64,000 nt of DNA from Arachnopeziza araneosa. Its lineage: Eukaryota > Ascomycota > Leotiomycetes > Helotiales > Arachnopezizaceae. Position numbers and translations under genes: made by a program. The DNA lies in assembly GCA_003988855.1 (NCBI GenBank), contig QYAI01000040.1, positions 124,001 through 188,000 of the forward strand, read 5' to 3'. Numbering within the stretch: the stretch's first letter is position 1; every line of letters begins with the position of its first letter. The notes beneath the pieces are model-generated. The model saw only the letters and a program-made list of their open reading frames with translations, made no database searches and had not been told where the DNA came from. This document shows, piece after piece, positions 46,510-58,168 of the stretch.

Positions 46510-48890
46510 ATGGCTACTTCTAATGCAGAAGCCGCCATGGATGGCCAGATCATATTTCCGTCTCATGAGAACCCCAAGAAGCGGAAATTCGAAGAGGAAA
46601 GCAGCCCCGATCGGGTCGGTGTAGACCAACTACCATCTCTGCCACCACAACCAGATCTACCAGAATTTAATCTGACATCTATAAAACACCCTAGTCAGGA
46701 AGCTGGATCGCCAAGAGATGATGATTCACGATCGGATGAGTGGCAGACGGTAGATAGGCATAAGAAGAAGAAAACAAAGAGGGCTCGGAAAGCTGGATCA
46801 AACAACTACCCCGCGATTGAATTCTCAAGCAGTAGCAGATTGAATGCGCAAGTTAAGATTAGCGACTTACAGAACTTAGTGCTATATATTCTCGCCGATG
46901 GACCATCGCCCCAATTTGTCTCGATCAAGCATCGACCAGCGATTCGAAAGGTGGTTGTCCTTATGGTACCTGGTCTAGAGATGTCTATGTTTGTAGAGCC
47001 ACGTAAGGAGGAGAAGCATCACGGCAGGGGAGATAGAGCATTCACATCCCCAGACGAGTATTATCCAACCAGAATACGTCCCCAAAAATTGCCCAAAGAG
47101 GTCGAACAATTCGGAGACATGTTCGAGTATATATGGCCGATAAAGACTCCTAGTGACGACAAATATTTCAAGATGCATTCTCCATTACATGCAATGCTGA
47201 CTGCGCCACTTCCAAAATCTGCCGAAGAGAAGAATTTCAAAAAACATGGGAAAGGAGTTCAACCGGCGAAAGAGCCTCATGGTTGGAAGAATAACCGTGT
47301 TCCCATACCTGAATTCTTGCTCACCGTGGAAGAGCTCCTCGAGAATGATTATACTCTCCATCCAGCTTCTTATAGCGACGAAGACGACAAGAAAATGTTA
47401 GCAGAGCATCGTCAATCTAAAGGTGTCTCAACAAATGATGGGTGGATTGATACATTAGTGAAGTATTTTGACGATGGAAAACCCCCAGATGAAGAAATCG
47501 AGGCCGGTAGTATTACTGCAGGCCGAGAGATTATTGCCATGGACTGTGAGATGTGTATGACAGGTCCTCAAGAATTCTCTCTCACCAGAATCAGTCTCGT
47601 GAGTTGGGATGGCTCAGTACTATTGGATGAATTGGTCAAACCAGACAAGCCTATTACCGACTTTGTTACGCAGTAGGTTCATTCCTTTTCCACGTCGGAT
47701 TTACTAAGATTCATAGATTTTCTGGTATCACAGAGAAGATGCTAGAGTCTGTTACAACTACCCTCAGTGACATTCAGAAGAAACTTCTTGAAATTCTACA
47801 CCCGCGAACCATCTTGATTGGACACTCTCTCAATTCTGATCTGACCGCCCTGAAGATTACTCATCCGTACATTATCGATACAGCCATTTTATACCCTCAT
47901 CCAAGAGGTCCGCCTCTTAAATCCTCACTGAAGTGGCTAGCTATGAAATATCTTAATCGTGAGATTCAAAAGGGGCATGGAACAACAGGCCCTGGTGCTG
48001 GACATAATTCAATTGAAGATGCAAAAACATGTCTAGATCTTGTTAAGCAAAAATGCGAAAAGGGAAAGGACTGGGGAACAAGCAATGCACAAGGAGAGAA
48101 CATCTTCAAGCGAGTCGCGAGAGCGGGTACACGCTATAAAAGTCAAGGAGGGTCCGCCATAGCAGATAAAATTCCGGGGAAAACAAGTGCAGCGGTTGAT
48201 TGGGGAAATCCAAAAAAGGGACCAGGTGCCGGCGCGACCTTTCCGATCGGGTGTAAAAGTGATGAGGAGGTTATGGAGGGAGTTATTCGTGCTGTCAACG
48301 GCGATCACGATGGAAAAGATATTCCAGGTGATGGCGTTGACTTTGTATGGGGTCGCATGAGAGAGTTAGAAGCTTTGAAAGGCTGGTGGAACGAGAACAG
48401 ACAGGTTGTGTCTAACCCTCCGATCAAAGACAATGGCACAGCCGTCGAAAATCCATTCAAGGAAAAAGTCGATAAAAAAGACGCAGCGATCGAAAACCCT
48501 TTCGCACTCAACTCCGAGGCTAAGTTTGTTCTCCCTAAATCAGAAGAGACTACAAAACCCGCTGCTGAGTCTAAAGCGCCAACGAACTCATTACCTCCTC
48601 CTGAGCTCAACACATCTAAATCGATCTCACAGGTTACGGCAGAGCTCACCCAACGTCTTACTAAAATATACGAGTCACTCCCCCTCTGTACGGCATTCAT
48701 TATCTATAGCGGCTCGGGAGACCCTCGCGAGATGGGTAGATTGCAAGCTATGCAGACGACCTTCAAGCGGGAATATAAGATCAAGAAGTGGGACCAATTA
48801 AGCGTCAAGTGGACTGATACAGAGGAGCAGGCGTTAAGGAAGGCACATTCGGTCGCCAAAAATGGAGTAGGATTTGTCGCTCTTAAATGA
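46510..48890 (+). CDS. rex1: REX1/RNH70-type 3'-5' RNA exonuclease (DEDDh)
   Basis: Exons 46510-47672 and 47717-48890, intron 44 nt, 778 residues. The N-terminal ~340 residues are basic and Lys-rich (nuclear targeting, KKKKTKRARK) with a fungal REX-specific region. The nuclease follows: Exo I I-I-A-M-D-C-E-M, Exo II G-H-S-L-N-S-D-L-T-A-L, and Exo III H-N-S-I-E-D-A, so the DEDDh residues are present. A C-terminal region with FIIYSGSGDPREMGRLQ is typical of fungal REX1 homologues. Family members trim 5S rRNA, 5.8S and tRNA 3' ends in the nucleus. The start is the ATG of MATSNAEAA; the only upstream in-frame option is not ATG. Divergent from the Mis18-like gene. Confidence 0.9.
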
Positions 48891-49523
48891 ATGACGGGAT
48901 AGAGACTAGAGTGTTTGCTAGTACCAAAAACCCACCGAAACCTTGTACTTATTACTCATAGACACGAGATAGCATGCTTTCGCGATTGTGAGACAGTAGC
49001 TAAACTTGCTACGAGTAATTTAAAGTTATATCAAGCACTGCATGCACTCGGGCAGAGATTTGATTCTGGAAAAAGGCGAAAGACATACCAAGACAAATGT
49101 AGTCCATCCCTCATATTTTGTCTTTCAACATGTTACTTAGTGTGAACTGCTCAAGTACCTGATAACATGTCAGATCACCTGAAACCGAAGCCTTTTGTCT
49201 TCACGACAAGTCAAGACTTTATGTTTCTAATATAAGGATATTGTCATGTTCCGCACTAGAGGAGAGTCGACTACCAAAGTGACACGAACGAGTTGATGTA
49301 GAACAAGACGCAAAGATAGTTAGGCTCTCATTAAATGATTGGAACTAGCCTAGCATCTGGAATGCTCGACCCTATCCTTTTGGCTCATTTCGCACAATCA
49401 AACGTAAACCTTGTCAGCCATGACCTCTCCATACCTGTTAGTATCATGGACCGATATTCGTTAGCTGAAGGGATTCTTGAGACCGCTTTCGCCATCTTCA
49501 AACACTTTTTGCAATTCCACCCG
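48891..49523. other. Intergenic, convergent 3' flanks
   Basis: 633 bp between the stops of REX1-like (+) and SET-MYND (-). Nothing specific was seen; frames here are antisense shadows. Confidence 0.35.
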
Positions 49524-51095
49524 TCATTTAGGTTGTTTTTCAAAACACCCAGCCAGATCCCTCATTTTTCCAAACACAAGCGCAGCTTCCTTCACACCCT
49601 CACTCCACCCAACTTGCCATGCCCTCAACTTGATTCCCACTCCACTCCTCGATCTCTGCACTTCCTCTACCTCCACCAACTCCCTATCTATTTCCCTCAG
49701 AAACCTACTTCCCTCCCCATGACACCTAATACCTTCATCCCTCACCAAGATTATAATTGCATGAAAAGCATCGATGAAGTCCGTTCCTTTTAAGACTTCG
49801 ATGGTATCCTCGTTCTCCAGGACAGGCTCGATTATCTCTCGAGGGTCAAGAGACGCCAGGTGTTTGAGGAGTTTGGCGATGGTGAATAGACAGGTGACTC
49901 GTGCTGGGTGGTGCGGTTGTGGGTGATTGAAAACGGAGCAGTTAAAGAGGTAAAAGAGGAGGGCGGTGAGGGCGCGGAAGTAGTTTTCGGTATCCAGGTT
50001 GCAGAGGTATAGTTCGTAGAGTATGTTATGGAATGGAGGGATGGCGAAGAGGCCATGTTCGGAGTATGATAATGCTTTTTGTAGATTTCGTAGCCGTTGT
50101 TGGGCGTCTGGGGAGCTTTTGCTAGTGCTCAGGCACTTTTCGGCATCGAGGTAGGTTTTTAAATCTGAGCTCGCTTTTGAGATTATATCGCTCTTCGCCG
50201 TTGCAATGGCAATAAGGTCCTTTGGAATACATAAAAGATCAATCTTCCTTGCCTCACCTGGCTGGCTTTTCAAGAAAGTCCGATATGTATTTTCGTGACT
50301 TACGCACTTCGGACAGTCACAGCTGAAGAAGTACCGTGTTTGAAGTTCAGCAATCCTGAGTGAGTAATCTTGTGTAGGATCGATGTAGGAAGTGAAGATT
50401 TGCTCGCCTTCCTTGATATGGTTAAGCGCTCTCAAACTCATGCTCCTTCCATCAAAAACCACAAAGGCATTTGGATCGCAGGAATGATTTACCATTGCAA
50501 TTATAGGCTCGAAACAGAGTCCGACTGGGCTTTCATCCGGCAATGTCGCACGAAACGCATTACATGACATACGACTATGCAGCTGCAAAGCAACCTCGAG
50601 TTCGTCGGGTGAGGACTTCGAGAAATTGACGGCTGCACTAGCCTGCAACATAATTTCATCCCAACGATCCTTGGATCTCCTTAAATCATCAATGTGGGAT
50701 TCCAACCCTGCCCATCTGGGGTCCAGTTTAGCGCCATATTGATATCTTAACAAGATCTGAATGAGACCTCGAACAGCAGTTGGAGGAACGTCTGGCAAAT
50801 TTTGGAGGATTGAACACTCCTTCTGATGAATAGCTTTCCAGTCTGTTTTTTGACATGCTGAAGAGCAGTATCTAGGGACTTTGCAACCACTACATCGTTT
50901 CAGGACGATGCTCTCTGGATTTCCTTCAACCAAGCAGTATGAGCAAACCCTTTCAAGAGCTGCTTTCTCTACAACCAGCAGGAAAGGAGTAGAGATATGG
51001 AGAATAGTTTGGCCTGGTGACAAATTTGAGCTAGCAGCGAGACCGTTGCCCTTTGTTGGGTCTTTGATCAGTGATGTCTTGTTGATGTTGGGCAT
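49524..51095 (-). CDS. SET and MYND domain (SMYD-type) protein
   Basis: An intronless frame of 523 residues. A short SET-N part (NGLAASSNLSPGQTIL) is interrupted by a MYND zinc finger at about 51-94 (C-S-Y-C .. C-S-G-C .. Y-C-S-S-A-C .. H-Q-K-E-C). The SET core follows: N-H-S-C-D-P-N-A (203-210), the GEQIFTSYID block and the post-SET C-D-C-P-K-C. The last 240 residues are TPR-like helices. SMYD proteins methylate lysines on histones or cytosolic proteins; the N-H-S-C and Tyr residues needed for catalysis look intact. The start is the ATG of MPNINKTSL at 51095; further upstream only non-ATG options remain in frame. Divergent from the ethylene-forming-enzyme homologue. Confidence 0.9.
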   Translation of the reverse strand: MPNINKTSLIKDPTKGNGLAASSNLSPGQTILHISTPFLLVVEKAALERVCSYCLVEGNPESIVLKRCSGCKVPRYCSSACQKTDWKAIHQKECSILQNLPDVPPTAVRGLIQILLRYQYGAKLDPRWAGLESHIDDLRRSKDRWDEIMLQASAAVNFSKSSPDELEVALQLHSRMSCNAFRATLPDESPVGLCFEPIIAMVNHSCDPNAFVVFDGRSMSLRALNHIKEGEQIFTSYIDPTQDYSLRIAELQTRYFFSCDCPKCVSHENTYRTFLKSQPGEARKIDLLCIPKDLIAIATAKSDIISKASSDLKTYLDAEKCLSTSKSSPDAQQRLRNLQKALSYSEHGLFAIPPFHNILYELYLCNLDTENYFRALTALLFYLFNCSVFNHPQPHHPARVTCLFTIAKLLKHLASLDPREIIEPVLENEDTIEVLKGTDFIDAFHAIIILVRDEGIRCHGEGSRFLREIDRELVEVEEVQRSRSGVGIKLRAWQVGWSEGVKEAALVFGKMRDLAGCFEKQPK

Positions 51096-52408
51096 TTTTA
51101 ACGATGTGATGGCCGAGCCTCGCCAAATCGCCAAGCTTTTGAAGGTTGCGCTCCACTATTTTGAGCTGGTCATAAAATCTTCGTCCTTATCCCAGGCCAA
51201 CGGTGACTTTTTGATAATATCAAAATGCCTTCTTGATGATTTTATTATGAAGAATGTCTTCTGCCTTCAAATAATACCACCTTATGTTTGTTATTTATGT
51301 AAATGTCAAGTCTACGTTTGCGTCGTACTTCTCAAAGTGCTACATAATGATAAATAATACCAATGCTGTCACATACGACCATAGACTAAAGAGAACAAGG
51401 GATCCCGTCCGCTCTCCCATATTTAAGCTTTAGATCGGCAGATTAGTAGTTGGGTGGGTGACTGTATGTTTTTTTTGCTCGCTCTATCAACTGTTAACAT
51501 TTTGCTCTGTGGTTTGTATGAGCCAACCAAATATTAGACGATATTTAAGCGAACCTGTGCTAAGGTTAGTGGTCAGACCCAATCATAGGTGCTTTGCCGT
51601 CGCCAGGAGCCGCTAATTTCGGAAGGGAATGCCACTGAGGCTCCACCGTCAAATATTTTACCTACCTAAAGAGCTGTACATTTACTTCGCGATACTTGAT
51701 CATGTAACGATTGAGAGAGAAGTTTGCATTTGCCATGCTATTTGTCCTACTCCCATCGCTTGCTCCGGCTCTGCTCTTTTACTAATTTGTGTTCCTATTG
51801 TGTATCTTTGATAGCATCTGCACAGTCGTTCCTCCAAGCTCTCTACTGGTTAAGCCTCCAGCTTACACTTATCTTTCCGTTCTCCGAAAAGAAACTCATT
51901 TTGTGACCTTTAATGTGCCAGCTTACCCTGTCCTATTGATGCAGCTGTATCGGGTTTTGTTCTTGCCATTAGTGAATAATCTTTGCTTTAACAATGTTCC
52001 CATGATCCAGCGATTCCAATGTCTACTCGAGACTATTGCACGTTCAAGAATGAATCTATTAACAGATATTGGAATTTAATAACACATAACAAATTCGAAA
52101 AGGGGCCTGAGGCTACGAAAGACATGCGCTGAAATGCTGCTCTCTTGTAGCCTCTACATTTGAACAGAGGCAGGGAAGAACTTCTGTTGAAGACGAAGCG
52201 TAGCCAATTAGACGGTTCTGGGATATTCTGTTGAAGAAGCGAACTAGAGAAATTCAACCAAATTTTTTATTTAAAGAAGAGTAGCCATAAATGGGAAAGT
52301 AGATTCACTATTTGGAATATGATTGAATCCAGCCAGCTTGATCCCTTCAACAACTAATCATCAAATACCAGCTCATCAATACCAACAACAATTTAAAGGA
52401 CATTCAAG
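51096..52408. promoter_or_regulatory. Divergent upstream region, SET-MYND (-) / EFE-like (+)
   Basis: 1.3 kb between two outward-reading genes. Several hydrophobic plus-strand frames (51629-52079) overlap each other and show no consistent coding signal, so the stretch is taken as regulatory and 5' UTR. The last 60 bp before 52409 are A/C-rich (ACCAACAACAATTT). Confidence 0.4.
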
Positions 52409-53694
52409 ATGGTGAGACTCATCGTTAAGCAATTGTCGCTCCCCATGAGAATTTCGATGCTACGAGCCAGTCCACGATCCATGTTTAGCAATTCGGCAAT
52501 TTCGCTCAATGCGACTCGTCAAAGACCGACCTCTTCTGCCTTCTTAGCTGATGCCATTCACAAAATGCCATTAACTCATACAGCTACAGTCGGCCAATTT
52601 CAAACCTTTGTTCTTCCGGATATTGTCGAGGAGAATGAGCAAAACAGAGCTATGGCGGCATCTATGATAAATGAATGGCGCAAAACAGGCATTTTTCAGA
52701 TTAAAATGACTTTAGCACAACAAGAAATTCTAGCAACATGCTTCAAGGAATCCAAAGAGTTCTTCAAAGCCCCTTTCCAAGAGAAAACCAAGTACGTGGA
52801 TGACCAGAGCTTTGCCGGCTACATTGCTTCTGGAGAGGAGCTTACGGATGGAATTGCCGATTACTCAGAGACATTTACCATTACAAAAGATCTACCACTC
52901 TCTGACCCTCGTGTACAAAATCATTGGCCCTGCCACGGACCATGTCCTTGGCCGAATGAACCATACAAAGTGAAGATGAACCAACTCATGGCTCTTCTTG
53001 GAGAATCAGGTAACAAACTCTTACAGCTCACTGCAATGGGTCTTGGATTACAGGATTCGAATAGCCTACTCAATATGACACACGACGGTTGGCACCAAAT
53101 GCGTATTCTCCGATTTCCACACATTGACAAGACGAATGGTAAGGGTAGAAAGGGTCGTGGAGTTGGTTCGCACACCGATTACGGCTTGCTCGTCATAATA
53201 GCCCAGGATGATGTTGGCGGTCTTTTCGTTCGACCTAGGATTGAAGGTGAAACTATCAAAAATTGGAAATCCAGTGCAGCTGGATTGAATGAAAATGACA
53301 ACAAATGGCTGTTCGTGCCACCTACTGAGAACACTCTCATAGTCTTCCCCGGTTAGTACACCAGAGTAGATCATAAATCTTTGTAGACAAGTTAACAACC
53401 CTAGGCGATATGATGCAGTTTCTGACTAACAACTATCTACCTTCGACCCCTCATAAGATTGGCCTCAACACTGCCGAGCGCTTCTCTTTCGCCTACTTCC
53501 ACGAACCCAACTTCTCTTCGGTGATTGAGACTCTTCCTGAATACCGTGAAAAAATACACTACGGAACTTACTTTACAAACATGTCTATGCGGAACTACCC
53601 AGAAAGAGTTACCACAAAGCGGATTCAAAAGGAGAATAGATTGGAAGTTCTCGGTAATTTAAAGAATACTGCAAGATTGGACGTTGAAGAGTGA
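52409..53694 (+). CDS. efe: 2-oxoglutarate/Fe(II) dioxygenase, ethylene-forming-enzyme (EFE) homologue
   Basis: Exons 52409-53351 and 53405-53694, intron 53 nt, 410 residues. From about residue 62 (FQTFVLPD) it follows bacterial EFE of Pseudomonas syringae end to end: WRKTGIFQIK, YIASGEELTDG, WPCHGPCPWPN, DGWHQMRILRFP, HTDYGLLVIIAQDDVGGL, STPHKIGLNTAERF, AYFHEPNF and YPERVTT. Iron ligands are His255, Asp257 and His331; the 2OG arginine is Arg340. Arg-binding positions Glu143/Glu144, Thr146, Tyr258 and Arg377 are kept. Near the last one the bacterial M-R-C-Y is M-R-N-Y, and the Ala after the iron motif is Ile. Residues 1-53 are Arg/Ser-rich with a single acidic residue, like a mitochondrial presequence. 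It may make ethylene from 2OG and arginine, or only hydroxylate arginine; activity is not readable from sequence. Confidence 0.85.
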
Positions 53695-53954
53695 GACATC
53701 GCAGCTTCTTTTACAGCTCTCGTCTTGATTTCTTGGTGGGTAATTATCGGGTTTAGGTCTTCTCCACTCTTTTAGAATACTAATACCAATTTTTTTGGAA
53801 TCTTGGGGATGATCATATCTGTGAAATTTTGCCTCCAGACAGGTTTTTCTTAGTCGAAACAAGGCTTTAATTTATTTATATACAGACGCCGTTGTGCCCT
53901 AAATACAGCAAAGCCACTTTATTCATCTTAGCTTCCAGACTGGTAGAAGAAATC

Positions 53955-55229
53955 TCAAGCAGCAATATGATGAACAGCAACTTGACTGAGTATATCATCA
54001 TATGCCGGCGTAGTGAACTCCACCTTTTCAACCTTTCGCGCCATAACGTTAGGCATAAGCGCAAGGAATTCGTCAAACGACAAGCTCCCGTTGTGATCTG
54101 TATCACATGTCTTTAACATTTCCTCGATCTCTGCGCTTGTTACCAAGTCATCTATACTCTGGATGCACCTTCTCAGCTCTTCCATATCGATCTCACCACT
54201 CCCATCGGCATCAAACATATCAAACCTTCTCCTCGCTCTTTCTTCCAAATTCGAACCCCATCGCTTCGCTCTTAAGAGCGCTGAGAATTGCTCAAAGGAT
54301 ATTGAGCTACTCCCTGCTTCGCCAGAGATCCGATCCATAGCCTTCTGCAGCTGCACTTCGGTATACAACTTGCCCGTACTCGCTAAAACAGTGCCCAGCT
54401 CCTCGCGATCGAAGCTGCCATTTCCATCCTTGTCAAAGGCTCGGAATGTCTCATGACATTCTGCTATCTCCTTCTGACTCAACCAGCTCGCCGGTTGGAT
54501 GCTGCTACGTCGTCTCTCTGCCTCACTAGCAAGGGCCTCGATACGTTCCAGCACGTCGAAAGCCCGTTGAGTCGCCAGCCACAACTTCTTTGGATCGTGC
54601 CCAAACTTTATGGTTCCATTTTCGGCAACCAGCGGCAGGTCGAAACGCACTTTCGGGTTCTCCATGAGCTTCTTCCCTACATCACTCGTGATGCGTCCAT
54701 AGTAATGGTCGCGGTGGGGGAATGTGCCGCAAAGCTCAATAATACGGAGATGTTCTTCGAAGATAGTCCGAAATATGTGTAACTCAGTAGGGAGATGAGG
54801 CTCGAGCCTGTCATAGAACTCTACACCTTGTCGTTGGGACGTAACGTTCTCTTGATGAGTCATTATCAAGCAAGGAACAAAGATACATTCTTCTGGCTTC
54901 AAGACTTGGAGCCAATCGTGGCCTACATCAACGATCCCACGGGCCATGTTATCTCCTGCGAAGGATTGGACTGTGTGGCGGTAGATATTGCGGGGGAATT
55001 GGTCGATCAGGATCATAAGTGCGAGACATCCTCTGGGTGTAAGTTTCCATGATTCGTATTCGCCTTTCAGTGCTGCTGCGACGTGTGATCCAAAACGCGT
55101 GTTGATTTCTATATCTGTATCATTGCTCTTGCCGAACCAAAGTCCGAGACAACGCATTACGTCTAGCTTTCCGGTAGCATCTCGAAGGAACATGAAGCCA
55201 ATGAGCTCTTCTTGCAGGGATTCTGCCAT
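53955..55229 (-). CDS. DUF924 domain fused to EF-hand (calmodulin-like) domain
   Basis: An intronless frame of 424 residues. Residues ~20-230 are a DUF924 domain (LGLWFGK, LALMILIDQFPRNIYR, FAGDNMARG, CGTFPHRD). Residues ~250-395 are calmodulin-like: EF-1 loop DKDGNGSFDREE (266-277), a degenerate second hand (GEAGSSSISFEQ), EF-3 DADGSGEIDMEE (340-351) and EF-4 DTDHNGSLSFDE (376-387). DUF924 alone is widespread and uncharacterised, so a calcium-controlled version is notable. Three canonical loops should bind calcium. The first ATG, in MAESLQEEL, was used; an upstream exon cannot be excluded. The gene converges towards the EFE-like gene, with only 260 bp between stops. Confidence 0.87.
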   Translation of the reverse strand: MAESLQEELIGFMFLRDATGKLDVMRCLGLWFGKSNDTDIEINTRFGSHVAAALKGEYESWKLTPRGCLALMILIDQFPRNIYRHTVQSFAGDNMARGIVDVGHDWLQVLKPEECIFVPCLIMTHQENVTSQRQGVEFYDRLEPHLPTELHIFRTIFEEHLRIIELCGTFPHRDHYYGRITSDVGKKLMENPKVRFDLPLVAENGTIKFGHDPKKLWLATQRAFDVLERIEALASEAERRRSSIQPASWLSQKEIAECHETFRAFDKDGNGSFDREELGTVLASTGKLYTEVQLQKAMDRISGEAGSSSISFEQFSALLRAKRWGSNLEERARRRFDMFDADGSGEIDMEELRRCIQSIDDLVTSAEIEEMLKTCDTDHNGSLSFDEFLALMPNVMARKVEKVEFTTPAYDDILSQVAVHHIAA

Positions 55230-56181
55230 ATTGATGGTAACTTGCGTATTTGGCTGATGGGAAAGTGGTGAAGGGTCGCACAGAATGTATGAATGAGGGA
55301 GTGAGTCGCAGAGGGGATCCTCAGATTTCTCTCTTTATGCGAAGGTGCGCAAGCCATTTTCAGCCTTTGGCTAGAATCGTTCATTTTTGCACCTATTCGG
55401 ATTGTCCTTTGCTCTCTCATAGGCGAGATGCTCTGCAGAGCATCGCCAACCTGCTGGTACCAATCACATTGATCACACGGGAGCGCAGAGACGGGGAGAC
55501 GCCGAGCCCAAGACTTCGTGGCTTGACAAACCCGAATCAACGAGCCTGCGTCGTACGATGTGGCTTGAGTGCTTCATTCACAATTGGCGTGTCGGCGTCG
55601 CCTATTACTTCCTGAAAATATAGTGCGTCTCTGCCGCTTCTGGTTTCGCTAAAGTTCGCTTGTGACTCGACTTCCAACTGTCCAAACAACCTGGAACCGG
55701 TGTTCACTTACCCAATTAATCACGGGCACGACCGACAGTCGGCGCAGTGGAGTATGTTTCAATCAGACCGCATTTCTGTGAACATCCATCACTTAACCAC
55801 ATAGGGAAAATGAAAGATCATTCTTGACGTCAACTCAAACTTCCTCTCCAACAGCCAGCCACTTGCTTAAGCCAGCAGGTAGCCAATGTCTTTTGAGCGA
55901 GATCTACCACCAATGAATTGGTACGAGTACACTCGGTTCCGATTCTCCGGTCCCTCGCAGCGAATGATTGTGATAGAGTTCTGGTCTGGTTAACTGCTTC
56001 CTCACATTAAACTAAGAAAAAAGACCTACCTCTAAGCCCTGCCCTTAGCCACTCTGCGCCTGGAACTGCGGAGGCGCCATGTGAGGTGCCTGCATATAGC
56101 CAAGAACAAATACAAGTTGCAAGATGATGGACTTCAACTTATTTTCCATATCACGCCTCAAAGAGCCTCATTGCTTACGAA
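55230..56181. promoter_or_regulatory. Divergent upstream region, DUF924/EF-hand (-) / membrane protein (+)
   Basis: 950 bp between outward-reading genes. The 125-codon minus frame at 55540-55163 overlaps the DUF924 start in another frame and is rejected. No clear motif was found. Confidence 0.4.
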
Positions 56182-58168
56182 ATGAGCGGTCCGGGATCTG
56201 GTATTGTCGAAGTGGCAGCTCTGACCGCCATCGTCGGGACTTCAACTGTTGAAGCATTGGTGCTGGGTGAACGAGGAGCTGCAGGTTTGCCGGTAAGGAT
56301 CCTCGGGCTCTATCAATCCTTTGCTATTTCTGCTCATGTACAGTGTAACTCAAGTGATGCACTATCGGGACAACCTTATCTACCGCATCTAGCGGCATTA
56401 CAATCGTTCTGACCCTCGATGTATGCTTCAGGAGAAAAATACTGATTTCCAGGGCTTAGTGGGCGGCCATGAGTTCGTTTGGTGTCCTTTTTCAGATTCA
56501 AGCATGCGTTGCAGCAGCAACCCCAGGTTCGCTCCGGGACTCGATGGGTGTACGAGATGCGATGGCAGATTCGGCTGTAGGTCTTTACTTGCCTTTCAAT
56601 ATGAGAAACAAGAGCAGGATACGCGGAGCCGCGAGAGGTGTTGCAGTTTATTTCAAAAGGGTACGAACTTCACGCAAACCAGTCAATTCTCGAGCTAAAA
56701 TAAACCGTGCAATTAGATATCTACCAGTAGCCCAAACGACGTTCCAGAGAATCGTATCTCATTTCCGAAGCGAGCAGAAGTCCGCATTTTTGACCGCTTC
56801 AACCATACTCTCTTACAACAGTGTCAATTCATGTCCAAGCGATATCCACCCCAACCTTACATATACCACCAGGACCTCTTATATTGGAAACAGAGACGAC
56901 GAACAGCCCTGATGAGAGATTGTATTGGCCTCGTTGCATCATGTGCCAAGCTTCTCGAATTTGCTGCAATGTGGCTTGTGGGTGCTAGGTCGTTAGCATA
57001 TGTCACAGTCGTTAACTGGGCCTTTTTCTGGGTCTGTGGGGTTTCGTTGCAAATCTTGGGCCTTTCCCGCGAGTACGAGGGACCGAAACAACCTGAAATC
57101 TCCCTGGATCTCCTCGAGGGAGAGATACCAAGCATCCAAGTTCCAGGCGGAAGCCGAAAGTTGCTCTTAGGAGTACCACTCAATGTTAGACAAAAACCAG
57201 CCTGGCATATTGTTTGGATCTTGGGCGGTGCGGTATCGGTTGGCTCACTGATTCCTCTCTATCAGATCATTGGCCGCTATGAGTCTCGTATTTTCTACAT
57301 CTGGATTGGTTTTCAAATTCTCTGGCTGTTTGTTCGATCAATATTCTTCCACTACGCCGATGAAGTATTCGAGATTAAACATGCTCTCTACCCCCTGTCT
57401 GAAGATGAAGCGCAAGAGCCTGAGATAAAGCTAAGGATTGTTGGTATTATAGCTGCGGTTGCCGAACAACAGATGCCCAACCATCCCAGAGGAGCCATAT
57501 GCTACAAGCTGGACTGTGTTGATCCGAGAGCCATCATGTCCTACTTCAGGCAGGCAGATTGGAAACTGGGCATGACTTCTTTGGATTGTACAGCAGATCA
57601 AGTCAACGGAACAATTGAAGTGGAAGTAAAGGCTATCTTGGGTGACACAATGATGGGAAGCGCATCATGGATTCAGGCGTTGCAAATGACGGGCTTGGAT
57701 CTATACGATGCGAGCTTAATCGTGGTGAGCATTAACGGTCAAACGCATATCATTCCTGCAACACGAGCTCTCTCCCCTCCGCCCCCTGCGAGCGATGGCG
57801 ACGAAGAAATGGATATTGCCCTTCGTTTTAATCCTCGAGGTACGACTAACGATGGGAAAAGTGCTGGCTGGGTCATCTGGCTACCAGCAGGACCAGATCG
57901 GTGGATCTTTTTATCTCCAGGCTTAAACTTTGTCGGAAAATTAGCTGGCACTATTTACGACGATGCATCGGTCACAAAACAACTAGCCTCTGGCAGCCTC
58001 TTTATCAGTTTAAAGCACGTCGATGAGATCAAGGATACTTTAATGAAAAGCGCATACGTGGGAGATATCTTTTGCAGGCTTCTTGCCCCCCCTCATATAT
58101 TTGAGGGGCAGAAAGAAGGGGAGTTAAAGAAAACGGGTTTCGTGATACCAGAGGTTGAAGAGGATTGA
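56182..58168 (+). CDS. Multi-pass fungal membrane protein, uncharacterised family
   Basis: Exons 56182-56292, 56460-56660 and 56717-58168; introns of 167 and 56 nt; 587 residues. Splicing joins MSGPGSGIVEVAALTAIVG.. GERGAAGLP to WAAMSSFGVLFQIQACVAAATPGSLRDSMGV, then to the long last exon. I recall this start and the TPGSLRDSMGVR block from many predicted fungal membrane proteins. Hydrophobic helices lie around the N terminus, at LVASCAKLLEFAAMWLVGA, VVNWAFFWVCGVSLQILGL, HIVWILGGAVSVGSLIPLY and the YIWIGFQILWLFVRSIFFHY stretch. A large soluble C-terminal domain follows. No catalytic motif is recognised. The frame across intron 2 depends on the AATTAG acceptor and could be wrong by a small exon. 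Confidence 0.7.

Noticed and set aside
49335..49793. 152-codon plus-strand frame near the SET-MYND 3' end
   Set aside because: Mostly antisense to the SET-MYND coding region, with no domain.
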